NCBI GenBank assembly: GCA_947626315.1
Contig: CANQRQ010000022.1
Coordinates: 1 to 44,100, forward strand
Source: an uncultured Oscillospiraceae bacterium
GTDB taxonomy: Bacteria; Bacillota; Clostridia; Oscillospirales; Oscillospiraceae
Direction of reading: 5' to 3'
DNA: 44,100 bases
The translations under genes and the position numbers were made by a program. Positions within the stretch are counted from its first letter, which is position 1; every line of letters begins with the position of its first letter. Of this stretch, positions 15,094 through 24,084 are shown in pieces. Under the pieces are notes generated by a model that made no database searches, was not told the origin of the DNA, and was given only the letters and a program-made list of their open reading frames with translations.

Positions 15094-16089
15094 ATGAAAA
15101 AAGCGGTTCTTACGGCGCTTTTCGGCTTTTTTCTGGCGACGGCGCTGCCTACGGCGGCCTATGCCCAGGAGCTTCTGGTGGGCGGCCAGGTGGTCGGGAT
15201 TCAGATCAGCACGGAGGGCGTTATGGTGGCGGGCGTAGCCCAGGTGGAGACGCCGGAGGGCGCCTGCAGCCCGGCGATGGACGCCGGGATCCAGGAGGGG
15301 GACTTCATCACGGAGCTGGACGGGCAAAAGGTCCTCTCCGCCCGGGCTCTTATCGAGGGCGTGAGTGCGAAGGACGGCCAGAGCGTGGCCCTGACGGTGC
15401 GGCGAAACGACAAAAATCTCCGTCTGGAGATCAAGCCCGCCAAATCCGCCGACGGCCACTGGATGCTGGGCATGTGGCTCCGGGACGGGGTCTCCGGGAT
15501 CGGCACCGTCACCTACTATGACCCGGCCACCGGAATTTTCGGCGCCCTGGGCCACAGCATCAGCGATTTTGACACCGGCGTGACGGTGCCCCTGGGCGAG
15601 GGCAGCATCACCGACGCCCAGATCGTCAGCATCACCAAAGGCGCCGCCGGCGCGCCGGGCGAGCTCAACGGCTGCGCCGATCTGGGCCGGGTGCTGGGCA
15701 GCGTCCTGGGCAACACGGACCACGGCATCTACGGCAAGAGCTACGCCGCTCTGTCCGGCGCGCCGGTGGAGACCGGCCAGATCTGCACCGGCAGGGCCAG
15801 CATCGTCTCCACGGTGAGCGGCCGGGAGACCCGGGAATACCAGGTGGAGATCAACCGGGTCTATCAGGACACGGACGGGGAGCACGTGATCCTCACCGTC
15901 ACGGACCCGGAGCTCCGCACCCTCACCGGCGGCATTGTCCAGGGCATGAGCGGCAGCCCTATCCTCCAGAACGGAAAGCTGGTGGGCGCCGTTACCCATG
16001 TCTTCGTCAATGATCCCTGCCGGGGATACGGCATCAGCATCCAGGACATGCTGGACGACGCGGGGCTTTGCGTAGATACAGCGGCATAA
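15094..16089 (+). CDS. spoIVB: SpoIVB serine peptidase (sporulation signal protease)
   Basis: A 331-residue SpoIVB. After a signal-anchor helix (1-24), a PDZ domain (about 30-112) precedes the S55 peptidase domain (about 118-330). His154 in ALGHSISD and the serine of GMSGSP (284-289) match the catalytic pair; Asp271 in VTDPEL probably completes the triad. In Bacillus the forespore secretes SpoIVB to trigger pro-sigma-K processing through SpoIVFA. The protein is about 95 residues shorter than B. subtilis SpoIVB, mainly N-terminally. It is not next to recN as in Bacillus but follows ruvX. The 151-base gap upstream contains CATACTA (15040-15046), but I could not pair it with a -35. A GGGAGGGAGAAA ribosome site precedes the ATG. 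Confidence 0.95.
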   Translation: MKKAVLTALFGFFLATALPTAAYAQELLVGGQVVGIQISTEGVMVAGVAQVETPEGACSPAMDAGIQEGDFITELDGQKVLSARALIEGVSAKDGQSVALTVRRNDKNLRLEIKPAKSADGHWMLGMWLRDGVSGIGTVTYYDPATGIFGALGHSISDFDTGVTVPLGEGSITDAQIVSITKGAAGAPGELNGCADLGRVLGSVLGNTDHGIYGKSYAALSGAPVETGQICTGRASIVSTVSGRETREYQVEINRVYQDTDGEHVILTVTDPELRTLTGGIVQGMSGSPILQNGKLVGAVTHVFVNDPCRGYGISIQDMLDDAGLCVDTAA

Positions 16090-16090
16090 C

Positions 16091-16133
16091 GGAAAGACCG
16101 CGGCGGGAAAAAACCGCCGCGGTCTTTCCTTTT
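16091..16133 (+). terminator. Terminator of spoIVB
   Basis: A perfect 16-bp stem (GGAAAGACCGCGGCGG, 16091-16106, with 16114-16129), a 7-base loop and a T-run, beginning two bases past the stop. Confidence 0.93.
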
Positions 16134-16160
16134 GTCTTTCCTATAAATGCCTGTCCGGGC

Positions 16161-16189
16161 TTGTTTTTTGCGAAAAGCTGTTATATACT
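16161..16189 (+). promoter_or_regulatory. Promoter of pyrR
   Basis: TTGTTT (16161-16166), a 17-base spacer and TATACT (16184-16189). Transcription would start about seven bases before the hairpin of repeat copy 3, placing the hairpin at the extreme 5' end of the mRNA. Confidence 0.65.
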
Positions 16190-16202
16190 CAAGGGGACTT
16201 GA

Positions 16203-16815
<613 letters not shown>

Positions 16816-16816
<1 letters not shown>

Positions 16817-16852
16817 AAATTGTCGTCCCGAAAAACGGGACGGCAATTTTTT
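16816..16852 (+). terminator. Bidirectional terminator between pyrR and the GNAT gene
   Basis: A 15-bp stem with one wobble (16816-16830 with 16836-16850, loop AAAAA) with A and T runs at either side. It serves the plus-strand pyrR and the convergent minus-strand gene. Confidence 0.88.
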
Positions 16853-16856
16853 GGTT

Positions 16857-17435
16857 TCAGTTCTCCCCCAATGGGCGGATATCCACCATCTTGTCCACGG
16901 CAAAGAGGTTCAGGCAGCGGGAATAGAAATCCCGGATTATCCGGTGGGCCACCGGAGCCAGCTCCCAGGTGCCCCGGATGGGCTTGACCATCAAAAACAC
17001 CGGCGCGCCGCCCAGGCGGTAATCGCAGGGGACCTGCACATAGCCGAAGCGGGCAAAGAACTTCTGCAGCTTCCGCAGATAGCTGCCGTCCTCGTCCTCA
17101 AAGGTAGTGAGCTCGGCCAGAATGCCCTGCCGGTCTGCGTAGCGCTTGTTGAGCGCCCGCATGGCCTCCACGCCCAGACCCTGTTCCCGGCACCAGGGCA
17201 TGACGGCGATATACTTGAGCAGCACGTAGCCATAGAGCCCCCGGCAGAAGACCAGGGCATATGCCATGTCCATCCCGGCCTGGGAGTCCGAAAAGACCAG
17301 CAGCTCCATTTCTCCCTTCATCATGGCCCGGTGGATCGCCAGCTTGGGGAGCAGCTCCTTCTTGTCAAAGTCCAGCTCCATCAGGCTGTAATACCGCTCC
17401 AGTTCCCGGTGTCCGCCTTTTCTGATATTCAGCAT
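16857..17435 (-). CDS. GNAT-family N-acetyltransferase-like protein
   Basis: A 192-residue protein with a GNAT core. The strand YGYVLLKYIAVMP and the following CREQGLGVEAM (about 82-92) form the acetyl-CoA pyrophosphate loop (R/Q-x-x-G-x-G/A). LAELTTFEDEDGSYLRKL followed by FFARFGYVQV matches the motif-B region. A further C-terminal segment (about 150-192) extends beyond the usual core. It begins one base after the stop of the ABC transporter gene, so the two are tightly coupled and end the long origin-proximal run. Substrate unknown. Confidence 0.7.
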   Translation of the reverse strand: MLNIRKGGHRELERYYSLMELDFDKKELLPKLAIHRAMMKGEMELLVFSDSQAGMDMAYALVFCRGLYGYVLLKYIAVMPWCREQGLGVEAMRALNKRYADRQGILAELTTFEDEDGSYLRKLQKFFARFGYVQVPCDYRLGGAPVFLMVKPIRGTWELAPVAHRIIRDFYSRCLNLFAVDKMVDIRPLGEN

Positions 17436-19193
17436 TTAATCGGCCTCCTTCTCCAGTGACTGCGCCCGGCAGAGCCTGGCGTAAATCCCGTTTTTCGCCA
17501 TGAGTTCCTCATGGCTGCCCAGCTCGGCGATCCCTTCCCCCTCCAGGACGGCGATGCAGTCCGCGTCCCGCACGGTGGAGAGCCGGTGGGCGATGAGGAT
17601 GGTGGTGCGGCCCACGCTCAGCTGGTTCAGGGCCGCCTGGATGTGCTGCTCCGTGACCGTGTCCAGGGCGGAGGTGGCCTCGTCCAGGATCAGCACCTTG
17701 GGATTTTTCAAAAATACCCGGGCGATGGCGATGCGCTGCTTCTGCCCGCCGGAGAGCATCACGCCCCGCTCGCCGATAAAGCTGTCGTAGCCGTCTGGCA
17801 TGGCCATGATCTCCTCGTGGATCTCCGCCCGTATGGCGGCCTCCACGATCTCCCGGTCCGTGGCGTCCGGCCGGCCGTAGCGGATGTTCTCCCGGATGGT
17901 CCCGGCGAACATGAACACGTCCTGCTGCAGCAGGCCGATGTTCCGGCGCAGACTGGACTGGGTGACCGTGCGGACGTCTATCCCGTCCACGGTCACGCTG
18001 CCGCCGCAGACGTCGTAAAAGCGGGGGATCAGCTGGCACAGGGTGGTTTTGCCGCCGCCGGAAGAGCCCACCACCGCGAAGCGCTCCCCGGGCCGGATGT
18101 GCAGATCCACATGGCTCAGCACCGGCACCCCGTTGTCATAGGCAAAGCTCACGTCGTTGATGTCCACCCGGCCCTCGATGGGGCCCAGCTCCTTCGCGTC
18201 CGGCGCGTCAGTGACCGTGGGCTCGGTGCGCATGATCTCCAGGAAGCGGCTGAAACCGGCGGTGCCCTGCATGTACATCTCCGCGAACTGAGTGAGCTTT
18301 CGCACCGGGGAGACAAAGGTGGACACATAGAGAGAGAAGGTCACCAGATCGATGTAGTCCATCTCCCCCTGCATGATCAGCAGGCCGCCCACGGTGATCA
18401 CCAGCACCTGCATGATGCCGGTGGTGAACTCCATCCCGCTCATGTACAGGCCCATGCTCTTGTAATATTCCACCTTGGCGCCCCGGAAGACTTCATTGGC
18501 CCCGTCAAATTTCCGGCCCTCCTGCTCCTCGTTGGCAAAGGCCTTGGCGGTGCGGACGCCGGAGATGCTGCTCTCGATGGCGGCATAGATCTCCGCGGTC
18601 TTCCGCTTGACCTCCACGTTGGCCTCCTTCATCCGCCGCCGCTGGGAGAGGGTGAACCACAGGCAGAGGGGGAGCACCACCGTCAGCACCAGGGCCAGGC
18701 GCCACTCCATAAAGAACATCAGCAGCAGGGCCCCCGCAATGGTCAGGGTGCAGGTGAGGATGTTCTCCGGCCCGTGATGGGCCAGCTCCGTGACCTCGAA
18801 CAGGTCGCTGGTAATGCGGCTCATCAGTACGCCGGTCCGGTTCTTGTCATAGAAGCTGCAGGACAGGTCCTGCATGTGGGTGAAGATGTCCTTGCGCATG
18901 TCGGACTCGGTCAGCACGCCCATCCGGTGCCCCACGACGGTGATCACATAGTACAGCGCCGCGCGCAGCACATAGGCCAGCACCATCAGGCCCATCACGG
19001 TGAAAAAGGCGGTGAAGAGCCGGTCCGGCAGCAGCACCGTCATGGACCGGCGGGACACGTAGGGGAAGACCAGGTCGATCCCCGAGGCCGCCACCGCACA
19101 GAACATGTCGATAAAAAAGAGCTTCTTATGCCCGGCGATATAGGAGAGGAAAATTTTCAGCGCCTTGTCCTGATAGTTTTTCTTGCTGTTCAT
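17436..19193 (-). CDS. ABC exporter, fused permease and ATPase (MsbA/MdlB type)
   Basis: A 585-residue half-transporter. The N-terminal part (about 1-320) has six membrane helices with a coupling segment RMGVLTESDMRKDIFTHMQ. The ATPase domain carries Walker A GSSGGGKTT (near 375), Q-loop, signature LSGGQKQRIA, Walker B VLILDEATSALD and H-loop IAHRLSTV. Such proteins act as homodimers exporting lipids, drugs or peptides; the substrate is not predictable here. It lies 15 bases after rnhA and directly abuts the GNAT gene. Confidence 0.93.
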   Translation of the reverse strand: MNSKKNYQDKALKIFLSYIAGHKKLFFIDMFCAVAASGIDLVFPYVSRRSMTVLLPDRLFTAFFTVMGLMVLAYVLRAALYYVITVVGHRMGVLTESDMRKDIFTHMQDLSCSFYDKNRTGVLMSRITSDLFEVTELAHHGPENILTCTLTIAGALLLMFFMEWRLALVLTVVLPLCLWFTLSQRRRMKEANVEVKRKTAEIYAAIESSISGVRTAKAFANEEQEGRKFDGANEVFRGAKVEYYKSMGLYMSGMEFTTGIMQVLVITVGGLLIMQGEMDYIDLVTFSLYVSTFVSPVRKLTQFAEMYMQGTAGFSRFLEIMRTEPTVTDAPDAKELGPIEGRVDINDVSFAYDNGVPVLSHVDLHIRPGERFAVVGSSGGGKTTLCQLIPRFYDVCGGSVTVDGIDVRTVTQSSLRRNIGLLQQDVFMFAGTIRENIRYGRPDATDREIVEAAIRAEIHEEIMAMPDGYDSFIGERGVMLSGGQKQRIAIARVFLKNPKVLILDEATSALDTVTEQHIQAALNQLSVGRTTILIAHRLSTVRDADCIAVLEGEGIAELGSHEELMAKNGIYARLCRAQSLEKEAD

Positions 19194-19208
19194 ACGGCTC
19201 CCGCTTCT

Positions 19209-19649
19209 TTATTTCGCGTATTTGTCCCGCTCCCGGACAGCCAGAGCGTCACAGCGGTTGTTCAGAGCGTTGTCCGCGTGGCCCTTGACCCAGTGGCAGT
19301 GCAGCTCATGCCGGGCGCAGAGGCTCAGCAGTTCCTCCCACAGGTCCGGGTTCAGGGCGGGCTTTTTGTCGCTCTTGATCCAGCCCTTTTTCTGCCAGGC
19401 CAGGGCCCAGCCCTTCTCAAGGGCGTCTATCACATACTTGGAGTCTGAATACAGCTCCACCCGGCAGGGCTCCTTCAACGCCCGTAGGGCGCAGATGACG
19501 CTTGTCAGCTCCATGCGGTTGTTGGTGGTCTGCCGCTCCCCGCCGGAGAGCTCCTTTTCCGCGCCGTTATAGCGCAATATGGCCCCCCAGCCGCCGGGGC
19601 CCGGGTTTCCGCTGCAGGCCCCATCCGTATAAATTTCAACTGTTTTCAT
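19209..19649 (-). CDS. rnhA: Ribonuclease HI
   Basis: A 146-residue RNase HI of E. coli type. The four catalytic acids are visible: Asp9 in YTDGACSGNPGPGG, Glu47 in NNRMELT, Asp69 in YSDSKYV and Asp134 in NNRCDALA, with the active-site His124 in WVKGHADN. The handle region WALAWQKKGW is present. It degrades RNA in RNA-DNA hybrids. The start at 19649 has a GGAG site 8-9 bases upstream; an open frame extending to 19784 overlaps the upstream gene and is ignored. Confidence 0.96.
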   Translation of the reverse strand: MKTVEIYTDGACSGNPGPGGWGAILRYNGAEKELSGGERQTTNNRMELTSVICALRALKEPCRVELYSDSKYVIDALEKGWALAWQKKGWIKSDKKPALNPDLWEELLSLCARHELHCHWVKGHADNALNNRCDALAVRERDKYAK

Positions 19650-19665
19650 CCGTTTTCTCCGCCGC

Positions 19666-21036
19666 TCACCAGCTGAGCGGGACCAGGGAATATTCGCTGC
19701 TCTGCAACTCCGCCGTCTCTCCCAGCGCCCAGGAGAACACCCCGTTTTGAAAGGCCAGGGTGGTGATCTCGTTGTGCTCGTCATGGGCGCAGTACACGGC
19801 GGTCACGCTGTTGCCGCTGGCGATCAGATCGCGGATCCCCTCAACGTTCGCCCCTTCCCAGGCCTGCTCAAACAGGTAAAAGGGAATGCCGGCCTCGGCG
19901 GTCTCCTCCCGCTGCCAGGCCGGGAAGCTCAGCGAGGTGCTGGCCCAGTCCTGCCCCGTGTCCAGGGTGAGGACCGCCTTCGCGGCCACGGCGTTGTCTG
20001 TATAAAATGCGGCTGCGGCCCGCAGCGCCGTGTAACAGCCGTTGCTGGACCCGCCGATCACCAGGTCGTGGATGCCGATGCCGCACTCCGCCGCCGCCTG
20101 ATTGGCGATGCGGATGCTGTTCCGGCAGGCGCCGTCCAAATCCGGCAGGCCGGAATTTTCATAGAACACGATCACGGCGTCCGGCGCGTAGTTCCACAGA
20201 TAGTCGTACACATCGTCTATATAGAGCATGTACTCCCCGTTGCCTCCGGCGAAGTAGACCATGAAGCCGGTGTCCGCGCTGCGCTCGTTGGGGACATAGA
20301 CATAGACCGGGTGATAGTAGTACATCTTCCCGTGAAACAGCTCCAGCAGGCAGTTTTCTTCCGTCAGGATCCGCTCCGGGTCAAAATAATCGCTGCCCGC
20401 CAGACGGAGGCGGCAGTATTTTTCAAGCAGGGCGCTCTGCTCGTGCCGGTTCGCGCCGTCAAAGGCCTCCAGGGCCTCCTGAAAGCGGCGCGTATTCATC
20501 TCCTCCAGGGCCTGGCCGTAGAGGACGGCGCGGCAGCTCTCAAGGCGTCCGGCGCTGTCGGCAAAATCCCCCAGGGCGGTAAAGCGCTCCAGGGCCCTTG
20601 CCGCTTCGCCCCGGTTCAGGTCCAGAGAGGCCAGTATGTACCGGGTCTTCCGCAGGATCTCCGGCGCGCTCCGCTCCTGCTCCAGGGAGGCGGCGATCTG
20701 CCGCAGACTGTCCGTCCCGGTGCCGTCTGCCAGACATTCGCATGCGGCGGTCAGCAGGGCTGCCTGCCTGTATCCGCCCAGGCTTTGAAACAGCTGCCCG
20801 GCGGCGGCGTAATTTTCCGCGGCGAACAGCCCCTGGGCCAGGCGGTAGCCGCATTCGTCGGCCTTCTCCCGGGAATCCCGGTAGTTGACGCTCTCATAGA
20901 GGGCGCCGGCCTGGGTATACCGGCCCTGGGAAAACAGAAGCTCCGCCCACTGATATTTTGCCGGCACCCAGGCCAGGCAGACAATGGCGGCCAGGCTCAG
21001 GAGTACTGTGAGAATCAACCCGCTCAGTCGTTTCAC
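19666..21036 (-). CDS. Helical-repeat protein fused to an alpha/beta-hydrolase-like domain
   Basis: A 456-residue protein I cannot assign to a named family. A signal-anchor helix (5-25) is followed by TPR-like helical pairs (about 28-210), for example YTQAGALYESVNYRDSREKA and ALERFTALGDFADSAGRL. The C-terminal half (about 240-456) looks like a secreted esterase or hydrolase. A strand VYVYVPN and FMVYFAGG oxyanion-type loop come first, then a nucleophile elbow GGSSNG (Ser331), possible acid Asp363, and His418 or His421 in CAHDEHNEI. It probably faces the outside of the membrane. It lies between a SHOCT-like membrane protein gene and rnhA in the gyrase-proximal run. Confidence 0.6.
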   Translation of the reverse strand: MKRLSGLILTVLLSLAAIVCLAWVPAKYQWAELLFSQGRYTQAGALYESVNYRDSREKADECGYRLAQGLFAAENYAAAGQLFQSLGGYRQAALLTAACECLADGTGTDSLRQIAASLEQERSAPEILRKTRYILASLDLNRGEAARALERFTALGDFADSAGRLESCRAVLYGQALEEMNTRRFQEALEAFDGANRHEQSALLEKYCRLRLAGSDYFDPERILTEENCLLELFHGKMYYYHPVYVYVPNERSADTGFMVYFAGGNGEYMLYIDDVYDYLWNYAPDAVIVFYENSGLPDLDGACRNSIRIANQAAAECGIGIHDLVIGGSSNGCYTALRAAAAFYTDNAVAAKAVLTLDTGQDWASTSLSFPAWQREETAEAGIPFYLFEQAWEGANVEGIRDLIASGNSVTAVYCAHDEHNEITTLAFQNGVFSWALGETAELQSSEYSLVPLSW

Positions 21037-21076
21037 GTTCCTGGCCTCCCTCCGTCCCGCCGGCTATTGGAAAATT

Positions 21077-21541
21077 TTACCGGGCAACCTGCCCGTACCG
21101 CTGGCACAGGCGGCGGTACTCGTCCTTGTCCACAATGCCGTTTTTATAAAAGGTCTCCAGCTGGGCCAGCCGGCGCTCCCGGTCCCGCCAGGCGCTGTCC
21201 TCCCGCAGATTTTCGTCATAGACTGCCGGGGAAAAGGTCCTCTGAGGCGCGGGCAGGGGCCGGTCCTCCCGCCGGACGGGTCCGGCGCCCTTCCCGGCCC
21301 GGGTCCGGCCCCGGAACGCCCGCTCCTGTCCCGCGTTTGTCTTTTTGACGTTCCGGGCGACCCGGAGCGCCGCCAAAAAGCCCCCTATGGCGATCACAAC
21401 GCCGGCGATGGTAAAGGCCCCCATCAGCCAGTCAAAATCAAAGAATCCCTCGTCCTTCACCGCCATGATGACGATGTAGGCGATCACAATGACCCAGATC
21501 CAGGCCCCGGCGCCCTTTTTCTTTTGCCGCTTGTCATCCAT
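21077..21541 (-). CDS. Two-helix membrane protein with SHOCT-like C-terminus
   Basis: A 154-residue protein. A Lys-rich start precedes two membrane helices (about 12-30 and 40-60), then a basic, Arg/Pro-rich linker (about 62-115). The last 30 residues, RLAQLETFYKNGIVDKDEYR, have the form of a SHOCT motif, a short helical oligomerisation module at protein ends. Function is unknown. It follows gyrA by 30 bases with a strong AAAGGAGG site and appears to be part of the same run. Confidence 0.6.
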   Translation of the reverse strand: MDDKRQKKKGAGAWIWVIVIAYIVIMAVKDEGFFDFDWLMGAFTIAGVVIAIGGFLAALRVARNVKKTNAGQERAFRGRTRAGKGAGPVRREDRPLPAPQRTFSPAVYDENLREDSAWRDRERRLAQLETFYKNGIVDKDEYRRLCQRYGQVAR

Positions 21542-21571
21542 GCCTCCGCCTCCTTTACGCGGTGTCAGGCT

Positions 21572-24067
21572 TTACTCTTCCGGCTCCGGCTCGTCGCCGG
21601 CGCTCTCCCGCTCCGTCTTCTCCAGGTCAATGACCCGGTTGCCGCCGCCCAGGCGCATGACCCGCACGCCCTGGGTGGACCGGCCCAGCAGGGAGATCCG
21701 GTCCGCCGCCATGCGGATGATGGTGCCGTCGTCGGTGATGACCAGAATATCGTCCGTCTCGTCCACCATCTTCACCGCGGCTACAGGCCCGGTCTTCTCG
21801 GTGACCTGATAGTTCTTGATGCCGATGCCGCCCCGGCCGTGGACGCTGTAATCCTCCACCCGGGTGCGCTTGCCGTAGCCCTTCTCGGTGAGGCTGAGCA
21901 CCGCGGAACCGGCGGAGGTGCTGTCCGCGCCTACCACATAGTCCCCCGGCCGGAGCTTGATGCCCCGCACGCCCACGGCGATGCGGCCCATGGCCCGGGC
22001 GTCGGTCTCCTTAAAGCAGACGGACATGCCCTGGTGGGTGGCGATGAGGATGTTTTCGTTCCCGGCGGTGGGGATAACGGAGATCAGCTCGTCCCCCTCG
22101 TCCAGCACCAGCGCCCGGATGCCGTTGGAGCGGATGTTCCGCAGAGCGGACTGGCTCATACGCTTGACAGTCCCGTTCCTGGTGACAAAAACCAGGAAGC
22201 TCTCCTCTTCCAGGCCCCGGCCCCGGATCATGGCGCTGACCTTTTCCGGCGCTTCTCCGTTTTCGATCTGGATAATGTTGACCAAGTTGGTGCCCCGGGC
22301 GCTGCGGCCGGCCTCCGGAATGTGATAGCCCTTCTTGATGAACACCCGGCCCCTGCTGGTGAAGAAGAGAATGTTGTCATGGGTGGAGGCGGTGAACACG
22401 GTCTCCACATAGTCCTCTTCCTTGGTGGCCATGGCCCGGATGCCCTTGCCGCCCCGGCCCTGGGCTCTGTATTCGCTTACCGGCAGGCGCTTGATATAGC
22501 CCCCGTGGGTGAGGGTAAAGACGCACTGCTCCTCTTCGATCAGGTCCTCTACGTCGATCTCATCGGCCACGTCCTGGATCTCGGTGATCCGCTCGTCCCC
22601 GTACTTGTCCCGCAGGGCGAGCAGCTCGTCCTTCAAAACGCCCTTGATCTTCTCCGGGTCCGCCAGGAGCCCTTCATAATAGGCGATTTTTTCCTTCAGC
22701 TCTTTATACTCCTGTTCCAGCTTTTCCCGGTTCAGGCCCTGCAGCTGGATCAGCCGCATATCGCAGATGGCCTGGGCCTGGATCTCGGACAGGCCAAAGC
22801 GCTCCATCAGCCGCTGCCGGGCATTGTCATAGCTGGAGCGGATGATGCGGATGACCTCTTCAATGTTGTCCTGGGCGATCAGCAGCCCCTCCAGCAGGTG
22901 GGCCCGCTCCTGGGCCTTCCGCAGGTCGTACTTCGTGCGCCGGACGATCACATCCTCCTGGAAGCTGAGATACTCGTCCAGAATGTGCCGGAGAGAGAGG
23001 ATTTTCGGCTGGGTCTGGTTGTTCACCAGGGCCAGCATATTGATGGAGAAGCTGGTCTGCAGCGCCGTCTGGGCAAAGAGCCGGTTCAGCACCACCTGGG
23101 GGTTGGCGTCCCGCTTCAGCTCGATGACGATGCGCATGCCGCTCCGGTCCGTCTCATCCCGCAGGTCGGAGATGCCCTCCAGCCGCTTGTCGTGGACCTG
23201 GTCGGCGATATTCTTGATCAGCTGCCGCTTGTTGACCTGATAGGGCAGCTCCGTAACAATGATACGGGTCCGGTTCTGGCCGTATTCCTCAAACTCTGTC
23301 CGGGCCCGGACCACGATCTTGCCCCGGCCGGTGGCGTAGGCCTGGCGGATGCCGCTGCGGCCCATGATGATACCCCTGGTGGGGAAATCCGGGCCGGAGA
23401 TGTGCTGCATCAGGTCGTTCAGCCCGGCCTCCGGGTTTTCCAGCACGCAGACGCAGGCGTTGATCACCTCCGTCAGGTTGTGGGGCGGGATATTGGTGGC
23501 CATGCCCACGGCGATGCCGCTGGAGCCGTTCACCAGCAGGTTGGGGAAGCGGCTGGGCAGCACCCGGGGCTCCTTGATGCTCTCGTCAAAGTTGGGGTCC
23601 CAGTCCACGGTCTCCTTGTCGATATCCCGCAGCATCTCGTTGCAGATTTTCGACATGCGGGCCTCGGTATACCGGTAGGCCGCCGGAGGGTCCCCGTCCA
23701 CGGAGCCGAAGTTGCCGTGCCCGTCCACCAGCATATAGCGCATGGAGAAGTCCTGGGCCAGGCGCACCATGGCGTCGTAGACGCTGGCATCCCCGTGGGG
23801 ATGGTATTTGCCCAGCACTTCGCCCACGCAGGTGGCAGACTTTTTAAAAGGCTTGTCGCTGGTCAGGCCCGTCTCATACATGGAGTAGAGGATCCGGCGG
23901 TGGACCGGCTTCAGCCCGTCCCGCACGTCTGGCAGGGCCCGGCCCACGATAACGGACATGGCGTAGTCGATGTAGCTCTTCTGCATCTCCCCCACTAGCT
24001 CGGACTCGGTGATCTGCTGATTGGGAAATCTGATATCTTCAGGGGAATAGTCTCTTTTATGTGCCAT
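21572..24067 (-). CDS. gyrA: DNA gyrase subunit A
   Basis: An 831-residue GyrA. Gyrase introduces negative supercoils as an A2B2 tetramer. The catalytic tyrosine is Tyr133 in YRYTEARMS, and the GyrA box QGRGGKG lies at the start of the C-terminal wrapping domain, distinguishing it from ParC. The N-terminus is about 10 residues longer than in E. coli. In the quinolone-binding region [10 protein letters not shown], Ala94 occupies the position of E. coli Ser83, while the Asp87 equivalent (Asp98) is kept. The C-terminal tail is acidic. It lies 17 bases after gyrB. Confidence 0.98.
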   Translation of the reverse strand: MAHKRDYSPEDIRFPNQQITESELVGEMQKSYIDYAMSVIVGRALPDVRDGLKPVHRRILYSMYETGLTSDKPFKKSATCVGEVLGKYHPHGDASVYDAMVRLAQDFSMRYMLVDGHGNFGSVDGDPPAAYRYTEARMSKICNEMLRDIDKETVDWDPNFDESIKEPRVLPSRFPNLLVNGSSGIAVGMATNIPPHNLTEVINACVCVLENPEAGLNDLMQHISGPDFPTRGIIMGRSGIRQAYATGRGKIVVRARTEFEEYGQNRTRIIVTELPYQVNKRQLIKNIADQVHDKRLEGISDLRDETDRSGMRIVIELKRDANPQVVLNRLFAQTALQTSFSINMLALVNNQTQPKILSLRHILDEYLSFQEDVIVRRTKYDLRKAQERAHLLEGLLIAQDNIEEVIRIIRSSYDNARQRLMERFGLSEIQAQAICDMRLIQLQGLNREKLEQEYKELKEKIAYYEGLLADPEKIKGVLKDELLALRDKYGDERITEIQDVADEIDVEDLIEEEQCVFTLTHGGYIKRLPVSEYRAQGRGGKGIRAMATKEEDYVETVFTASTHDNILFFTSRGRVFIKKGYHIPEAGRSARGTNLVNIIQIENGEAPEKVSAMIRGRGLEEESFLVFVTRNGTVKRMSQSALRNIRSNGIRALVLDEGDELISVIPTAGNENILIATHQGMSVCFKETDARAMGRIAVGVRGIKLRPGDYVVGADSTSAGSAVLSLTEKGYGKRTRVEDYSVHGRGGIGIKNYQVTEKTGPVAAVKMVDETDDILVITDDGTIIRMAADRISLLGRSTQGVRVMRLGGGNRVIDLEKTERESAGDEPEPEE

Positions 24068-24084
24068 CTTGTTCTAACTCTCCG

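Noticed and set aside
20984-23998. A 1004-codon open frame on the plus strand opposite gyrA
   Set aside because: It is the antisense shadow of gyrA in GC-rich DNA, with low-complexity Asp/Leu/Val/Ala composition and no domain; the same holds for the long frames opposite the ABC transporter gene (17511-19448) and the surface-protein gene (6349-7974).
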